A program made the translations under genes and the position numbers. A stretch of 64,000 nucleotides of DNA from positions 186,001 through 250,000 of the forward strand of contig BBMW01000002.1 of assembly GCA_000759755.1 (NCBI GenBank), read 5' to 3'. How positions within the stretch are numbered: position 1 is the stretch's first letter; every line of letters begins with the position of its first letter. Positions 22,902-32,077 of this stretch are shown one piece after another. This stretch comes from Citrobacter werkmanii NBRC 105721. GTDB lineage: Bacteria; Pseudomonadota; Gammaproteobacteria; Enterobacterales; Enterobacteriaceae. The notes under the pieces were generated by a model that saw only the letters and a list, made by a program, of their open reading frames with translations, was not told the DNA's origin and did not search any database.

Positions 22902-24599
22902 TTAAAGCAATAATGTGGCCGGTGCGGCTGCGGGCGAGTGCTGATTAGGCACATAAAAGGCAATCTCTGTGCCTGGCTCCAGACGGCGGATCAGTAATCC
23001 TTCACCGTAGAGCAGCTTAACGCGATGATGCACATTCAACAGGCCAATTTTATTACCCGGCATTTCATTGGACTCGACCCGTTCAATCACTTTCGGATCG
23101 ATACCATGACCGGTATCCCGCACGGCAATCCGTACCCGGTTCCCGCACTCTGCAACGCTGATGGTGACCACGCCTTTCCCTTTGCAGGGTTGAATACCAT
23201 GGACGATGGCGTTCTCAACAAGCGGCTGAATCAGCAGGCTGGGAATATAACAGCTTACCTCTTCATCAATATCATAAATAACCGTCAGCTTGTCGCCAAA
23301 ACGGGCCTGTTCGATGGCGATGTAATCTTTGATTTGATACAGCTCTTTCTTGATGTCGATCTGCTCATCATCTTTTAATTCAATATTATAGCGAAGATAG
23401 CGAGACAAATTAAAAATGAGCTGACGCGCAGTGTCCGGGTTAAGCCGCACCGACGAGGAAATAGCGTTCAGGGCGTTAAACAGGAAATGGGGATTTATTT
23501 TACTCTGCAGTGCTCTTAGCTCTGCCTTATTTGCCATTTCGCGTAACTGTTCCGCCCGAGAAACCTCAAGCTGAGTCGAGATAATCTGCGACAGGCCGAT
23601 GGCCATTTCCTGCAATGAGGAGGTGATCTGGTGAGCGTGACAGTAGTAGATTTTTAGCGTGCCGGTAACAACGCCTTTCTCCCACAGCGGGATCACCAGC
23701 ATGGAGTGTATTTCCGGTGTCCGATGCGCTTCATCATTGTTTTTTATGATAATTTTACCGTAATTGATCGCCTGTCGCGTGGTAGGGCTGACGAAATCAT
23801 CGTTATCGCGGTAATTCAGTTCACCCACGCCAACGTAGGCCAGAACGTGCTGAGTATTGGTAATAGCGACGGCATCAGCATGAATATCATGGCGAATAAT
23901 CTCGCATACCTGGCGGAGCGACTCGCTGTTGACGTGACGGAAAAGCGGCAGGGTTTTGTTGGCGATATCCAGCGCCAGCTTGGCCTGCTTCGCGGCGCTG
24001 GCTTCTTTCTCACCTTCCACGCTTTGAACCAGCATAACGATAAAGCCAATACAGACGCTGCCCAGGATCATTGGGATACCGATTTTCGAGACGATATCCA
24101 GCCCCAGCGCGGTCGTAGGCGCCCAGGCAACGACGAGGATCATGGTCAGAGATTCGCATAGCATTCCGCCTAAAATACCTGCGCGCCAGTGTTGCGCTTT
24201 GGGGATCTTACGGTTGATCCACCCGGCAATGCAGCCTGCCAGAATACTGGTAATAAAGCAGGGTAGGGCGGTGACGCCGCCAATATCAATCAGGTAGCGG
24301 TGGGTGCCGGCGATGAGCCCCGTAATGATGCCGACCCACGGACCGAACAGAATTCCCCCTGACATGACCGCGATAATACGTACGTTAACCAGTGAGCCTT
24401 CAACCGGTACGCCGGACCAGGTACTGAACAGGGCAAACATCGAGAAAATCGCGGTGACGGCGAGCAACTCTTTCGGGGAGTGAGCTGACTTGTGCAACAG
24501 TTCGCGAAACAGGCGGATACGAATCAGGAAAAACAGACAAAACAGCATCAGCGCTGCCCGGTCAAATACCGCCAGCAGCATATTAAATATTTCGTGCAC
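22902..24599 (-). CDS. ypdA: LytS-like sensor histidine kinase YpdA
   Basis: 565 residues. The order is an N-terminal 5TM-LYT membrane sensor (about 1–210), a GAF domain (about 220–345), then the His_kinase/HATPase core. The phospho-His is in [19 protein letters not shown], with N-box and G-box segments ([27 protein letters not shown]). It detects extracellular pyruvate in E. coli and phosphorylates YpdB. It is the first gene of ypdABC and is divergent from alaC. Confidence 0.95.
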   Translation of the reverse strand: MHEIFNMLLAVFDRAALMLFCLFFLIRIRLFRELLHKSAHSPKELLAVTAIFSMFALFSTWSGVPVEGSLVNVRIIAVMSGGILFGPWVGIITGLIAGTHRYLIDIGGVTALPCFITSILAGCIAGWINRKIPKAQHWRAGILGGMLCESLTMILVVAWAPTTALGLDIVSKIGIPMILGSVCIGFIVMLVQSVEGEKEASAAKQAKLALDIANKTLPLFRHVNSESLRQVCEIIRHDIHADAVAITNTQHVLAYVGVGELNYRDNDDFVSPTTRQAINYGKIIIKNNDEAHRTPEIHSMLVIPLWEKGVVTGTLKIYYCHAHQITSSLQEMAIGLSQIISTQLEVSRAEQLREMANKAELRALQSKINPHFLFNALNAISSSVRLNPDTARQLIFNLSRYLRYNIELKDDEQIDIKKELYQIKDYIAIEQARFGDKLTVIYDIDEEVSCYIPSLLIQPLVENAIVHGIQPCKGKGVVTISVAECGNRVRIAVRDTGHGIDPKVIERVESNEMPGNKIGLLNVHHRVKLLYGEGLLIRRLEPGTEIAFYVPNQHSPAAAPATLLL

Positions 24600-24985
24600 G
24601 GGTGACTCTTGCGCAGGGGTTAAACCTCTATGATAGGCAACCTGAGTCTGGATGACCAGCGCCCGCTCAGCCTGCGGCTAATGAGGAAAAACCTTAATAT
24701 TAAAAGGGGATTGTTGCATTGTTGTTGTATTTACAATACCTGTCTTCTAAGCGCAAAGATCAAGGTAATGTTTTTCACAACAAAATGTTAAATGATGGTA
24801 ATTTTTAGCTGTGTGTGAAATTGAATATTTCCTCATTTTGTTTGCCTGTTCCTCATTTGTGTCGAAAAAAATATTTTGTATTGCCTCTCGACAGAAGGAA
24901 ATTATTCAGGCTATTTTCTAAACGTGCCACCATCGTGGCAGCGTCGCTCGGACGGTCCGGGCGCTAACGTTAATCTGAGGATATT
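24600..24985. other. Divergent ypdA/alaC intergenic region
   Basis: 386 bases without a convincing coding sequence. The central part is AT-rich and could hold both promoters. Close to alaC are two short hairpins: TGCCAC/GTGGCA around CATC at 24925–24940, then CGGACGGTCCG about ten bases later. They would lie in the alaC leader RNA. I found no recognisable operator or riboswitch. Confidence 0.5.
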
Positions 24986-26224
24986 ATGGCTGACTCCCGC
25001 CCTGAACGTCGCTTTACGCGTATTGATCGCCTTCCCCCTTACGTTTTTAACATTACCGCTGAACTGAAGATGGCTGCGCGTCGGCGCGGCGAAGATATTA
25101 TCGATTTCAGTATGGGGAACCCGGATGGGGCCACACCTCCTCACATTGTTGAAAAACTGTGTACCGTGGCGCAGCGCCCGGACACGCATGGCTATTCCAC
25201 GTCTCGCGGCATCCCGCGTCTGCGTCGGGCGATTTCCCGCTGGTATCAGGAACGCTATGACGTTGAAATTGATCCCGAATCCGAAGCGATTGTGACTATT
25301 GGTTCCAAAGAGGGACTGGCGCACCTGATGCTGGCAACGCTCGATCATGGTGATACGGTTCTCGTACCCAACCCGAGCTATCCGATCCATATTTATGGCG
25401 CGGTGATTGCCGGGGCGCAGGTACGGTCAGTGCCGCTGGTGGAAGGTGTCGATTTCTTTAATGAGCTGGAGCGCGCGATCCGTGAAAGCTACCCGAAACC
25501 GAAGATGATGATCTTAGGTTTCCCGTCCAACCCGACAGCACAGTGCGTCGAGCTGGAATTTTTCGAAAAAGTCGTCGCGCTGGCTAAACGCTATGACGTG
25601 CTGGTGGTTCACGATCTCGCCTATGCCGATATCGTTTACGATGGTTGGAAAGCGCCATCGATTATGCAGGTACCAGGCGCTCGTGATGTCGCGGTTGAAT
25701 TTTTCACCCTGTCTAAAAGCTACAACATGGCGGGCTGGCGTATCGGTTTTATGGTTGGCAATAAAACGCTGGTCAATGCGCTGGCGCGCATCAAGAGTTA
25801 TCACGATTACGGGACGTTTACACCGTTGCAGGTTGCGGCAATCGCGGCGCTGGAAGGCGATCAGCAATGCGTACGGGATATTGCCGAGCAGTATAAACGC
25901 CGTCGCGATGTGCTGGTTAAAGGGCTGCATGAGGCCGGTTGGATGGTTGAGATGCCAAAGGCCTCAATGTACGTTTGGGCGAAAATTCCTGAGCAATATG
26001 CCGCGATGGGGTCACTTGAGTTTGCCAAAAAATTGCTGAACGAAGCAAAAGTATGCGTTTCGCCGGGGATTGGCTTTGGTGATTATGGCGATACACACGT
26101 GCGTTTTGCCTTAATTGAAAACCGTGACCGTACCCGCCAGGCGATCCGCGGCATCAAAGCGATGTTCCGCGCAGATGGCTTACTGCCTGCCAGTGCGAAA
26201 TCGGCTATTGAAAGTACCGACTAA
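24986..26224 (+). CDS. alaC: Glutamate-pyruvate aminotransferase AlaC
   Basis: 412 residues, the E. coli AlaC (YfdZ) length. It is a fold-type I PLP aminotransferase, with the catalytic Lys in [15 protein letters not shown], the cofactor-contacting PSNPTAQ and HDLAYADI segments and a C-terminal [10 protein letters not shown] arginine. It makes alanine from pyruvate using glutamate in the cytoplasm. It is monocistronic, with its own terminator and a short hairpin-rich leader. Confidence 0.96.
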   Translation: MADSRPERRFTRIDRLPPYVFNITAELKMAARRRGEDIIDFSMGNPDGATPPHIVEKLCTVAQRPDTHGYSTSRGIPRLRRAISRWYQERYDVEIDPESEAIVTIGSKEGLAHLMLATLDHGDTVLVPNPSYPIHIYGAVIAGAQVRSVPLVEGVDFFNELERAIRESYPKPKMMILGFPSNPTAQCVELEFFEKVVALAKRYDVLVVHDLAYADIVYDGWKAPSIMQVPGARDVAVEFFTLSKSYNMAGWRIGFMVGNKTLVNALARIKSYHDYGTFTPLQVAAIAALEGDQQCVRDIAEQYKRRRDVLVKGLHEAGWMVEMPKASMYVWAKIPEQYAAMGSLEFAKKLLNEAKVCVSPGIGFGDYGDTHVRFALIENRDRTRQAIRGIKAMFRADGLLPASAKSAIESTD

Positions 26225-26249
26225 CCAATCGTGAGATCCCCAAAAGCAA

Positions 26250-26277
26250 ACAGGAGCCTGATGGCTCCTGTTTTTTT
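26250..26277 (+). terminator. alaC terminator
   Basis: CAGGAGCC and GGCTCCTG form a perfect stem around TGAT and precede TTTTTTT. On the minus strand the same hairpin lies 14 bases after ypdK but lacks a T-run there. Confidence 0.92.
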
Positions 26278-26291
26278 GCTGCGTCTTTTAT

Positions 26292-26363
26292 TTAGATCAT
26301 CAGGGCGAACGTACCGGCCCAAACGATGACCATAAAAGAAATGCCCATAAAGAAATATTTCAC
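26292..26363 (-). CDS. ypdK: Small membrane protein YpdK (23 aa)
   Basis: A 23-residue single-span protein, MKYFFMGISFMVIVW followed by AGTFALMI, apparently identical to E. coli YpdK. It starts with GTG at 26363, eight bases after GGAGAG. A longer overlapping frame in another phase (to 26478) is a shadow. The exact match of so short a peptide, in the same alaC–lpxP interval, makes the gene convincing. It is an inner-membrane protein of unknown function. Confidence 0.88.
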   Translation of the reverse strand: MKYFFMGISFMVIVWAGTFALMI

Positions 26364-26705
26364 TTTTCATCTCTCCGCGTACCTGGGTACGTCTGAATGA
26401 ACATATGCTTACCTGACAGAGAGCTGATGCACGCGCAAACGAAATGGAGAATATCCCTCGTTTGCCTGGCGGCATCACCTCAGAATTCTGAGCTTTAGTG
26501 CTCCAGACGGCGCTAATGTACGCCTAAAAATGAGGTGAGACAAGAGGCATTTTTCTATTTAATTTTAATAACTTACAAGTGTCGTGATTCGGCGACAGTT
26601 TAATTTCTGCCGGTAATAAATTGCTATTGAGCGACGTAATGATTAGTCGGAGAATTCTCATATCACCATAGTATGAATACGGTTAATTTTTCGCGGAATT
26701 CAATA
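26364..26705. other. Intergenic region upstream of ypdK and the LprI-like gene
   Basis: 342 bases holding the leaders of the divergent ypdK and the secreted protein at 26706. A perfect 14-base palindrome CTCAGAATTCTGAG is near 26479. No promoter could be picked with confidence. Confidence 0.4.
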
Positions 26706-27320
26706 ATGAAAAGGTTAAAAATGACCAGATTAATGATGTTAGCACTCGTTCTTACGCCAGTGACGTCGATGGCGGCCTCTCCGTTGGCGTTTAATTTCAG
26801 CTGCGCAAATATTGGTGGTGTGAATAGTGATGGTAAAGGCAACGTTTGGATTGATGGCTCAAAGGCAACCGTAAAGAGCTTCAATGACAACTACTGGGAA
26901 GCCAAAAGCGGGAAAAATACGCTTTCCATCTCCCGTAAAGATGACGGCAACCCGGAAGTTTCATGGACAGGACCTAATCGTAAGCACGGAATTTGTCAGC
27001 CTGAAGACAATATTGACTACGCTCCGGGGGAAAAATCGACCTACAGCGGTCCTTCTTTCTCTTGCTCAGCGGTGGCAAAGGGAAGTATTGAAGAGGTTAT
27101 TTGCCAGAGTCCATCACTCTCCGCGCTGGATGTTAAGTTGAACGGGGTCTACAAACAGGCGTTGGTTAAATCGAAAAATAACCCAACGCTGAAAGCTGAG
27201 CAGCGCGGCTGGGTTAAAGGACGAAACGAGTGCTGGAAAGAGCAGGATAAACCAGCCTGTATTGCTCGTAACTACAATGAGCGCATGGCTGAACTACAGA
27301 ACGAATGGGGCGTTAAGTAA
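26706..27320 (+). CDS. Secreted protein with C-terminal LprI/DUF1311 domain
   Basis: 204 residues with a signal peptide (MKRLKMTRLMMLALVLTP, then VTSMAA). The N-terminal part (about 25–115) is a β-rich region with two Cys that I cannot assign. The C-terminal part (about 118–204) has the LprI-type pattern FSCSAVAKGSIEEVICQSP, LSALDVKL, RGWVKGRNECW and CIARNYNERMAEL, found in some lysozyme inhibitors. The four Cys in this part could form disulfides. The start could also be the ATG at 26721. Periplasmic lysozyme or protease inhibition is an inference from the domain. Confidence 0.78.
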   Translation: MKRLKMTRLMMLALVLTPVTSMAASPLAFNFSCANIGGVNSDGKGNVWIDGSKATVKSFNDNYWEAKSGKNTLSISRKDDGNPEVSWTGPNRKHGICQPEDNIDYAPGEKSTYSGPSFSCSAVAKGSIEEVICQSPSLSALDVKLNGVYKQALVKSKNNPTLKAEQRGWVKGRNECWKEQDKPACIARNYNERMAELQNEWGVK

Positions 27321-27333
27321 TTCAGCCACAGAC

Positions 27334-27363
27334 AAAAAGAAAGGCCGTAAGGCCTTTCTTTTT
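27334..27363 (+). terminator. Bidirectional terminator between the LprI-like gene and lpxP
   Basis: AAAGAAAGGCC and GGCCTTTCTTT pair perfectly around GTAA with T-rich tracts on both strands. It separates convergent genes and touches the lpxP stop. Confidence 0.88.
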
Positions 27364-28282
27364 AGATATATAACGAGGCTTCACCCATGGGGCGGGTTTT
27401 GAAGCGACGGTGGATCCAGAGATACTGCTCGGGCGCGCGCATGATCTCTTTTTCGATAATTTTATTCATATAAGCCGCAGCCTGGCTTTCATCTGCTGGG
27501 TAACCTTCCATTTGTGGTGTGATAAACAGGCGGTAACCTGAGTTATCTGCTTTTCTCACCATGGTTACGGTCAGCATCGCTGCGCCCGATAGGCGTGACA
27601 GCACGTAAGTACCATTGGTGGTTGCCACGTTTTTAACGGCGAAGAAGGGCGCGAACGAGCTTCCTTTACGGCCGTAGTCCTGATCGGGAGCGAACCATAC
27701 CGCTTCCCCTTTTTTCAGGGCGCCGACAATGCCACGCAGATTATTTCTGCCGATCATGGCTTTGTTGGAACGCATACGACCGCGGGTTTGGATCCACTCC
27801 ATCAACTTATTGTTGTGCGGGCGATAGGTTGCCATCATCGGCTGGCAAAGCCCCATTACGCGGCCACCTAATTCCAGCGACATAAAATGTACGCCTACAA
27901 CCATCACGCCACGGCCTTCCATCTGGGCGCGTTTAAGGTTGTCTAACCCTTCTACATCAAACCATTTGCGAACCCGGTGATCCGGCCAGAACCAGGCCAT
28001 GCCTGTTTCAAGCAGTCCCATACCGAGTGAACGGAAGTTCTCATCGACCAGTTTGTCTCTTTCTTCCTGCGACAGATTGGGGAAACAGAGTTCGAGGTTT
28101 TTACGTGCAATAGATTCACGGCGCTTTAAAAATGGGCGAGCCAGTGTTCCTGTACGGGTACCAAGAAAACATAATACGGGATAGGGAAGTTGTACCAGTA
28201 ACCAGAGCACACCGACGCCAAACCACGTGAGCCAATAGCGCGGATGCAAAAACGCGCGTGAAAATTTACATTGGGGAAACAT
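27362..28282 (-). CDS. lpxP: Cold-induced palmitoleoyl acyltransferase LpxP
   Basis: 306 residues from the ATG at 28282, which gives the E. coli start MFPQCKFSRAFLHPRYWLTW. A longer in-frame extension to 28351 is not conserved. An N-terminal membrane anchor precedes the HxxxxxE acyltransferase motif (GVHFMSLELGGR). It adds palmitoleate to the Kdo2-lipid IVA precursor at low temperature in place of LpxL's laurate. Flanked by ypdK and yfdY much as in E. coli. Confidence 0.95.
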   Translation of the reverse strand: MFPQCKFSRAFLHPRYWLTWFGVGVLWLLVQLPYPVLCFLGTRTGTLARPFLKRRESIARKNLELCFPNLSQEERDKLVDENFRSLGMGLLETGMAWFWPDHRVRKWFDVEGLDNLKRAQMEGRGVMVVGVHFMSLELGGRVMGLCQPMMATYRPHNNKLMEWIQTRGRMRSNKAMIGRNNLRGIVGALKKGEAVWFAPDQDYGRKGSSFAPFFAVKNVATTNGTYVLSRLSGAAMLTVTMVRKADNSGYRLFITPQMEGYPADESQAAAYMNKIIEKEIMRAPEQYLWIHRRFKTRPMGEASLYI

Positions 28283-28721
28283 AAGCACCTGTTGTTGATA
28301 CGAAATAGATGTATCGCGAAGACGCTGGGTCTGGCGCGTTACACTCTGCACAGATCGTTAGGCCGCCATAAACGACATTGGTTCCTGCAAAGAGTGTAAA
28401 ACTGAGTCAGGACAAAACCACGAGGGGCATGAATGATCGGACGCACAATGTACACCCGAAGATTAATGTCAGCCAGAAATAATTACTCAAGTTTCGTAAA
28501 TATTTTTGGGGCGATTAAGAACAAAAAAAGCCTATATATAATCCATTGTTTTTATGATGAATAAATAAAATCCAGGTGAATATATAAATAGTAAGCAGAT
28601 GAGTGATTTTTGTAACGTAAATGTTGCTTAAATTGCGAACTAATGGGAATTGTCTTAGAATATAAAATCAAGGGAGTGTAAGGACTTACGTAAAGTTTTA
28701 CGGCAAACAGGAGGTATCGCA
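28283..28721. other. Divergent lpxP/yfdY intergenic region
   Basis: 439 bases, AT-rich in the half nearest yfdY. A long lpxP leader is plausible because the gene is cold-regulated. No coding sequence, operator or clear promoter could be supported. Confidence 0.4.
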
Positions 28722-28964
28722 ATGCTCTATTTTTGGATCTTTCTCGCATTGAGCATTCTGAGCGTCAGTTGCTACATCTGGCAGGTAATGGGCGCGGCGG
28801 CGTCAATAAGCGCTTTTATCGGCATGGGCATACTCACGGCTTTAATTTACGTTTTCACTATGCGGTTGACTAATGGTAACGAAATGGTAACCGGATTATT
28901 CCTTTTTCTTGCCCCGACATGCGGTTTGATCATTCGCTTTATGGTGGGGGACGGTAGGCAATAA
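28722..28964 (+). CDS. yfdY: Inner-membrane protein YfdY (DUF2545)
   Basis: 80 residues with three hydrophobic helices (about 3–20, 27–46, 57–73). It ends FLAPTCGLIIRFMVGDGRQ, collinear with E. coli YfdY next to lpxP. CAGGAGG precedes the ATG at a good distance. The function is unknown. Confidence 0.9.
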   Translation: MLYFWIFLALSILSVSCYIWQVMGAAASISAFIGMGILTALIYVFTMRLTNGNEMVTGLFLFLAPTCGLIIRFMVGDGRQ

Positions 28965-29028
28965 CCTGGCACGTTACGATTGGAAATGAATTATCACGGT
29001 TAGAGATTTATTTAGCTGAGCGTAGGGA

Positions 29029-29053
29029 AGTGCCAGCGGTGCTGGCACTTTTT
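29029..29053 (+). terminator. Terminator between yfdY and pgtP
   Basis: AAGTGCCAGC and GCTGGCACTT form a perfect ten-pair stem with a GGT loop, followed by TTT. The A-tract on the other arm would serve pgtP transcripts arriving from the opposite side. Confidence 0.85.
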
Positions 29054-29069
29054 GCGAGACTGGAATCGA

Positions 29070-30461
29070 TTAACGGGCGTCAGCCAACTGGAGTGATGCT
29101 TCTTCTTGCTGAGCATTTTTCCGCTGTTGCTCAAGTTCCAGCGCCCCGCGATGAGAGAGGTAGCAGAACAGGATGCAACAGACAATTCCCCCCATCAGCA
29201 GATAGAAACCGCCATGCCATCCCATTTTGTCGACCATTACGCCAAACAGGCTGGTACCCAATGATGCGCCAAAAATGTAGCTCATAAATCCGCGTAATCC
29301 TACTGCGGAACCCACTGCGAAGCTGGGTACGATTTCCATGGTCTGAACGGAGGCCAGGAACTGAGGAACATAAATCAGGCAGCCAACGATGGCGGCAAAA
29401 ATAGTCACCATCAACAGCGATTCGCTTTTCCAGTAGCCGATCAGACAGACGAAAATCAGCGCCATACAAATCATTGCCAATGGCATGCGGCGGCCTTTAA
29501 ACAGTTTATCGGTAAGCCAACCCGCCAGTAATGTGGAAGGAATTGCCGCCCATTCGAAAAACAAAAACGCGACGCTCATTTCCTCTTTCGAGAAATGTTT
29601 TTCGGTTAACAGATAAATTGGCAACCAGCTAATCATGCCAAAACGCACCATATAGACAAAGACATCTACCAGTGAAACATACCAGGCATTTTTATTACGC
29701 AGGACATAGGTGCAGAAAATCTGGAAGGCGCTCATATTTTCTGGCGCCTGGACAGCGTGTCGGGCATTTAATACAACTTTCTCTTCCGGCATCATTTGTT
29801 CCAGAGCCGGTAAACCTTCCTGGCGTGGTGAGCCTTTCCCCAGCATCAGCACGATAACTGCAAACAGTACGGCAACGCCGGCCGGAACAATATAGCTGGC
29901 GCTTTGCCAGTGTTCACTTCCCAAAATGGCAAAGGCGGCACCAACGATCGGGGCAACAATACCACCACCGACATTATGTGAGATATTCCAGAACGCGCCA
30001 ACGCGTCCACGTTCTTTACGCGGGAACCAGTTAGCGATAGTAATAAATGAAGGGCCGACGCCCATCCCCTGGAACAAGCCGTTGAAGACAACCAGCGCGG
30101 CAAAAATCCAGAATCCGGTACTGAACCCTAAACCTACGTTGACGATGGCGCACAGAATCAAACCGCATGCCATAAATACTTTGGGGCTGGCTTTGTCTGC
30201 CAGGCTGCTCATAATGCCTTTACTGATGCCATAGGCGATAAGCATACAACTGCTGAGTAAACCGATCTGCGTGGCGCTGAGATCCAGATGCTCTTTCAGA
30301 TATGGAGTTGAGAGCGTGAAGTTATTGCGCACAATATAGTACGCAAGATAGCCCAGGAATACGCTGAGTAATGCCTGAATGCGGTAGCGGCCATAAGTTT
30401 CCTGGACTTTCTCTGCCGGGATTTTATTTGCCGCTGGCCCTGCCTTAAATATTGATAACAT
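29070..30461 (-). CDS. pgtP: Phosphoglycerate transporter PgtP
   Basis: 463 residues, twelve-helix organophosphate:phosphate antiporter of the GlpT/UhpT MFS family, with YRIQALLSVFLGYLAYYIVR at helix 1, the GWGVGP-like GMGVGPSFITIANWF segment and the SHNVGGG motif. It imports 3-phosphoglycerate, 2-phosphoglycerate and PEP. It faces away from pgtC-pgtB-pgtA, whose products induce it in Salmonella. Confidence 0.95.
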   Translation of the reverse strand: MLSIFKAGPAANKIPAEKVQETYGRYRIQALLSVFLGYLAYYIVRNNFTLSTPYLKEHLDLSATQIGLLSSCMLIAYGISKGIMSSLADKASPKVFMACGLILCAIVNVGLGFSTGFWIFAALVVFNGLFQGMGVGPSFITIANWFPRKERGRVGAFWNISHNVGGGIVAPIVGAAFAILGSEHWQSASYIVPAGVAVLFAVIVLMLGKGSPRQEGLPALEQMMPEEKVVLNARHAVQAPENMSAFQIFCTYVLRNKNAWYVSLVDVFVYMVRFGMISWLPIYLLTEKHFSKEEMSVAFLFFEWAAIPSTLLAGWLTDKLFKGRRMPLAMICMALIFVCLIGYWKSESLLMVTIFAAIVGCLIYVPQFLASVQTMEIVPSFAVGSAVGLRGFMSYIFGASLGTSLFGVMVDKMGWHGGFYLLMGGIVCCILFCYLSHRGALELEQQRKNAQQEEASLQLADAR

Positions 30462-30814
30462 ATCATCACCTAAATTTATATTGATGTGAATATCAGGAAT
30501 TTTCGTGGTGAAGAGTGAAATAGGCAGGAGAGAAACTCAAGTCGATGAAATGGGTCACTATTGACTCATTTTATAGATGGTGCGGCAGATTTTGACTCTT
30601 TTTAAATAATGGCATTTTATTTCTGTTCTTTTGCGCGAAGTTTTATTGCTGGCATGTGCGGATATTAACAAATTCAGACTGTGTTTTCGGGTATTCTTAG
30701 CTGATGTAGTCACTTTTCGTATGGTTATTATTGCGAAAAACCTTATTCTTCTCTCCTGTAGGGATAAACGGGTAAGTTTTGTCTCAATATTATTTTTTGC
30801 ATATGTTGGTATTT
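30462..30814. other. Divergent pgtP/pgtC regulatory region
   Basis: 353 bases. The pgtP side is AT-rich and should carry the PgtA-controlled promoter. An ATTGACTCATTTTATAGATG sequence (near 30569) and a TTTTGACTC copy just after it are suggestive repeats (TTGACTC twice within 30 bases) that could be binding sites. I cannot identify the PgtA operator with certainty. Confidence 0.4.
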
Positions 30815-32077
30815 ATGAACGGGATCACAAACAGACTTTACTGTTGGCGGCGTTTTTGGGCAATCTCGCTCTGTTTCATGTCGCTGTCGGCGAGCTGCCA
30901 GGCTTTGGGTAAAGAGCTGGTGATGGCAACAACCTTCTCACCCGGAGCCACGGCCTGGATTATTCAGCGCTGGCAGACGGAGCCGGGGTCGGTGATGATT
31001 CGCACGTTAAACCGGACCAGCAGCTCGCTGGAACAACTGCTTGATACCGCGAACGCGGAAAACGTTGATCTCATTTTGACCTCATCGCCCATGCTGTTAC
31101 AGCATCTTCAGGAGCATCAGAAGCTGGCGCTCTTTGATAATGCGTTGCCGGAAAGCCAGAGGCTGGTGCCTGAGTCTATTCGTTCTACCTCCGTGGCCGT
31201 GGCGATATCCGGTTTTGGCCTGCTAATTAACCGTTCTGCGCTGGCGGCGCGACACCTTTCTCCTCCTGCTGACTGGGCGGATTTAACGCAGCCTAAATAT
31301 CAGAATGCGTTGTTGATGAGTAGCCCGTCTCGTTCCGATACCAACCATTTGATGGTTGAGTCGCTGTTGCAGCAAAAAGGGTGGGAAGAGGGCTGGGCGA
31401 CGCTGTTAGCGAGCGCCGGTAATCTGGTGACGATTTCATCACGCAGTTTTGGCGTAGCCGACAAAATTAAGAGCGGTCTTGGCGTTGCCGGGCCGGTCAT
31501 TGATAACTATGCCAACCTGTTGCTCAACGATCCGCATCTGGCTTTTAGCTATTTTCCACGCTCGGCAGTGTCGCCAACCTATGTCGCCGTGCTCAAGAAC
31601 AGCCAGCACGCCAGTGAAGCGCGTCGTTTTATCCGCTACTTATTAAGTCCGGAAGGACAGCGGATCCTTGCGGATGCGAATACGGGAAAATATCCGGTTA
31701 CCCAGCTCGCGCCAGATAACCCACGGGCCGCTCAACAGGCGATGTTGATGAACCAGCCTGCGCTTAATTATCGGCTGATCCTTAAGCGGCAGCGGCTGGT
31801 GCAGCGAATGTTTGATACCGCCATCAGTTTTCGTCTCGCACAGCTGAAAGATGCCTGGCGGGCGCTATACAGTGCGGAAGCGCGCCTGAAACGCCCGTTA
31901 CCCGAAATCAGAGCCTTACTGACCAGCGTCCCGATAGATGCCAGGCGTAGTGAAGATGAGGCCTGGCTTGCTCAATTCGATAACAAAAGCTTTGCCGAAC
32001 AGCAGATGATGGAGTGGCAGCTGTGGTTTCTTAAAAATCAACGTCAGGCGATAGCAAAACTGGAAGAGTTAAAATGA
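30815..32077 (+). CDS. pgtC: Phosphoglycerate transport regulatory protein PgtC
   Basis: About 420 residues from the ATG at 30815. The start is uncertain, since the frame is open to a TTG at 30779 and an ATG lies at 30803. The N-terminus carries a basic then hydrophobic signal segment (RLYCWRRFWAISLCFMSLSA). The rest is a periplasmic solute-binding-type fold (LDLILTSSP, AVAISGFGLLINRSAL, RFIRYLLSPEGQRIL) fused to a helical C-terminal tail. PgtC with PgtB relays the phosphoglycerate signal in Salmonella. Its stop overlaps the pgtB start by four bases. Confidence 0.9.
   Translation: MNGITNRLYCWRRFWAISLCFMSLSASCQALGKELVMATTFSPGATAWIIQRWQTEPGSVMIRTLNRTSSSLEQLLDTANAENVDLILTSSPMLLQHLQEHQKLALFDNALPESQRLVPESIRSTSVAVAISGFGLLINRSALAARHLSPPADWADLTQPKYQNALLMSSPSRSDTNHLMVESLLQQKGWEEGWATLLASAGNLVTISSRSFGVADKIKSGLGVAGPVIDNYANLLLNDPHLAFSYFPRSAVSPTYVAVLKNSQHASEARRFIRYLLSPEGQRILADANTGKYPVTQLAPDNPRAAQQAMLMNQPALNYRLILKRQRLVQRMFDTAISFRLAQLKDAWRALYSAEARLKRPLPEIRALLTSVPIDARRSEDEAWLAQFDNKSFAEQQMMEWQLWFLKNQRQAIAKLEELK

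Noticed and set aside
26221-26478. 85-residue frame overlapping ypdK
   Set aside because: Overlaps the better-supported 23-codon ypdK in another phase and runs through the alaC terminator.
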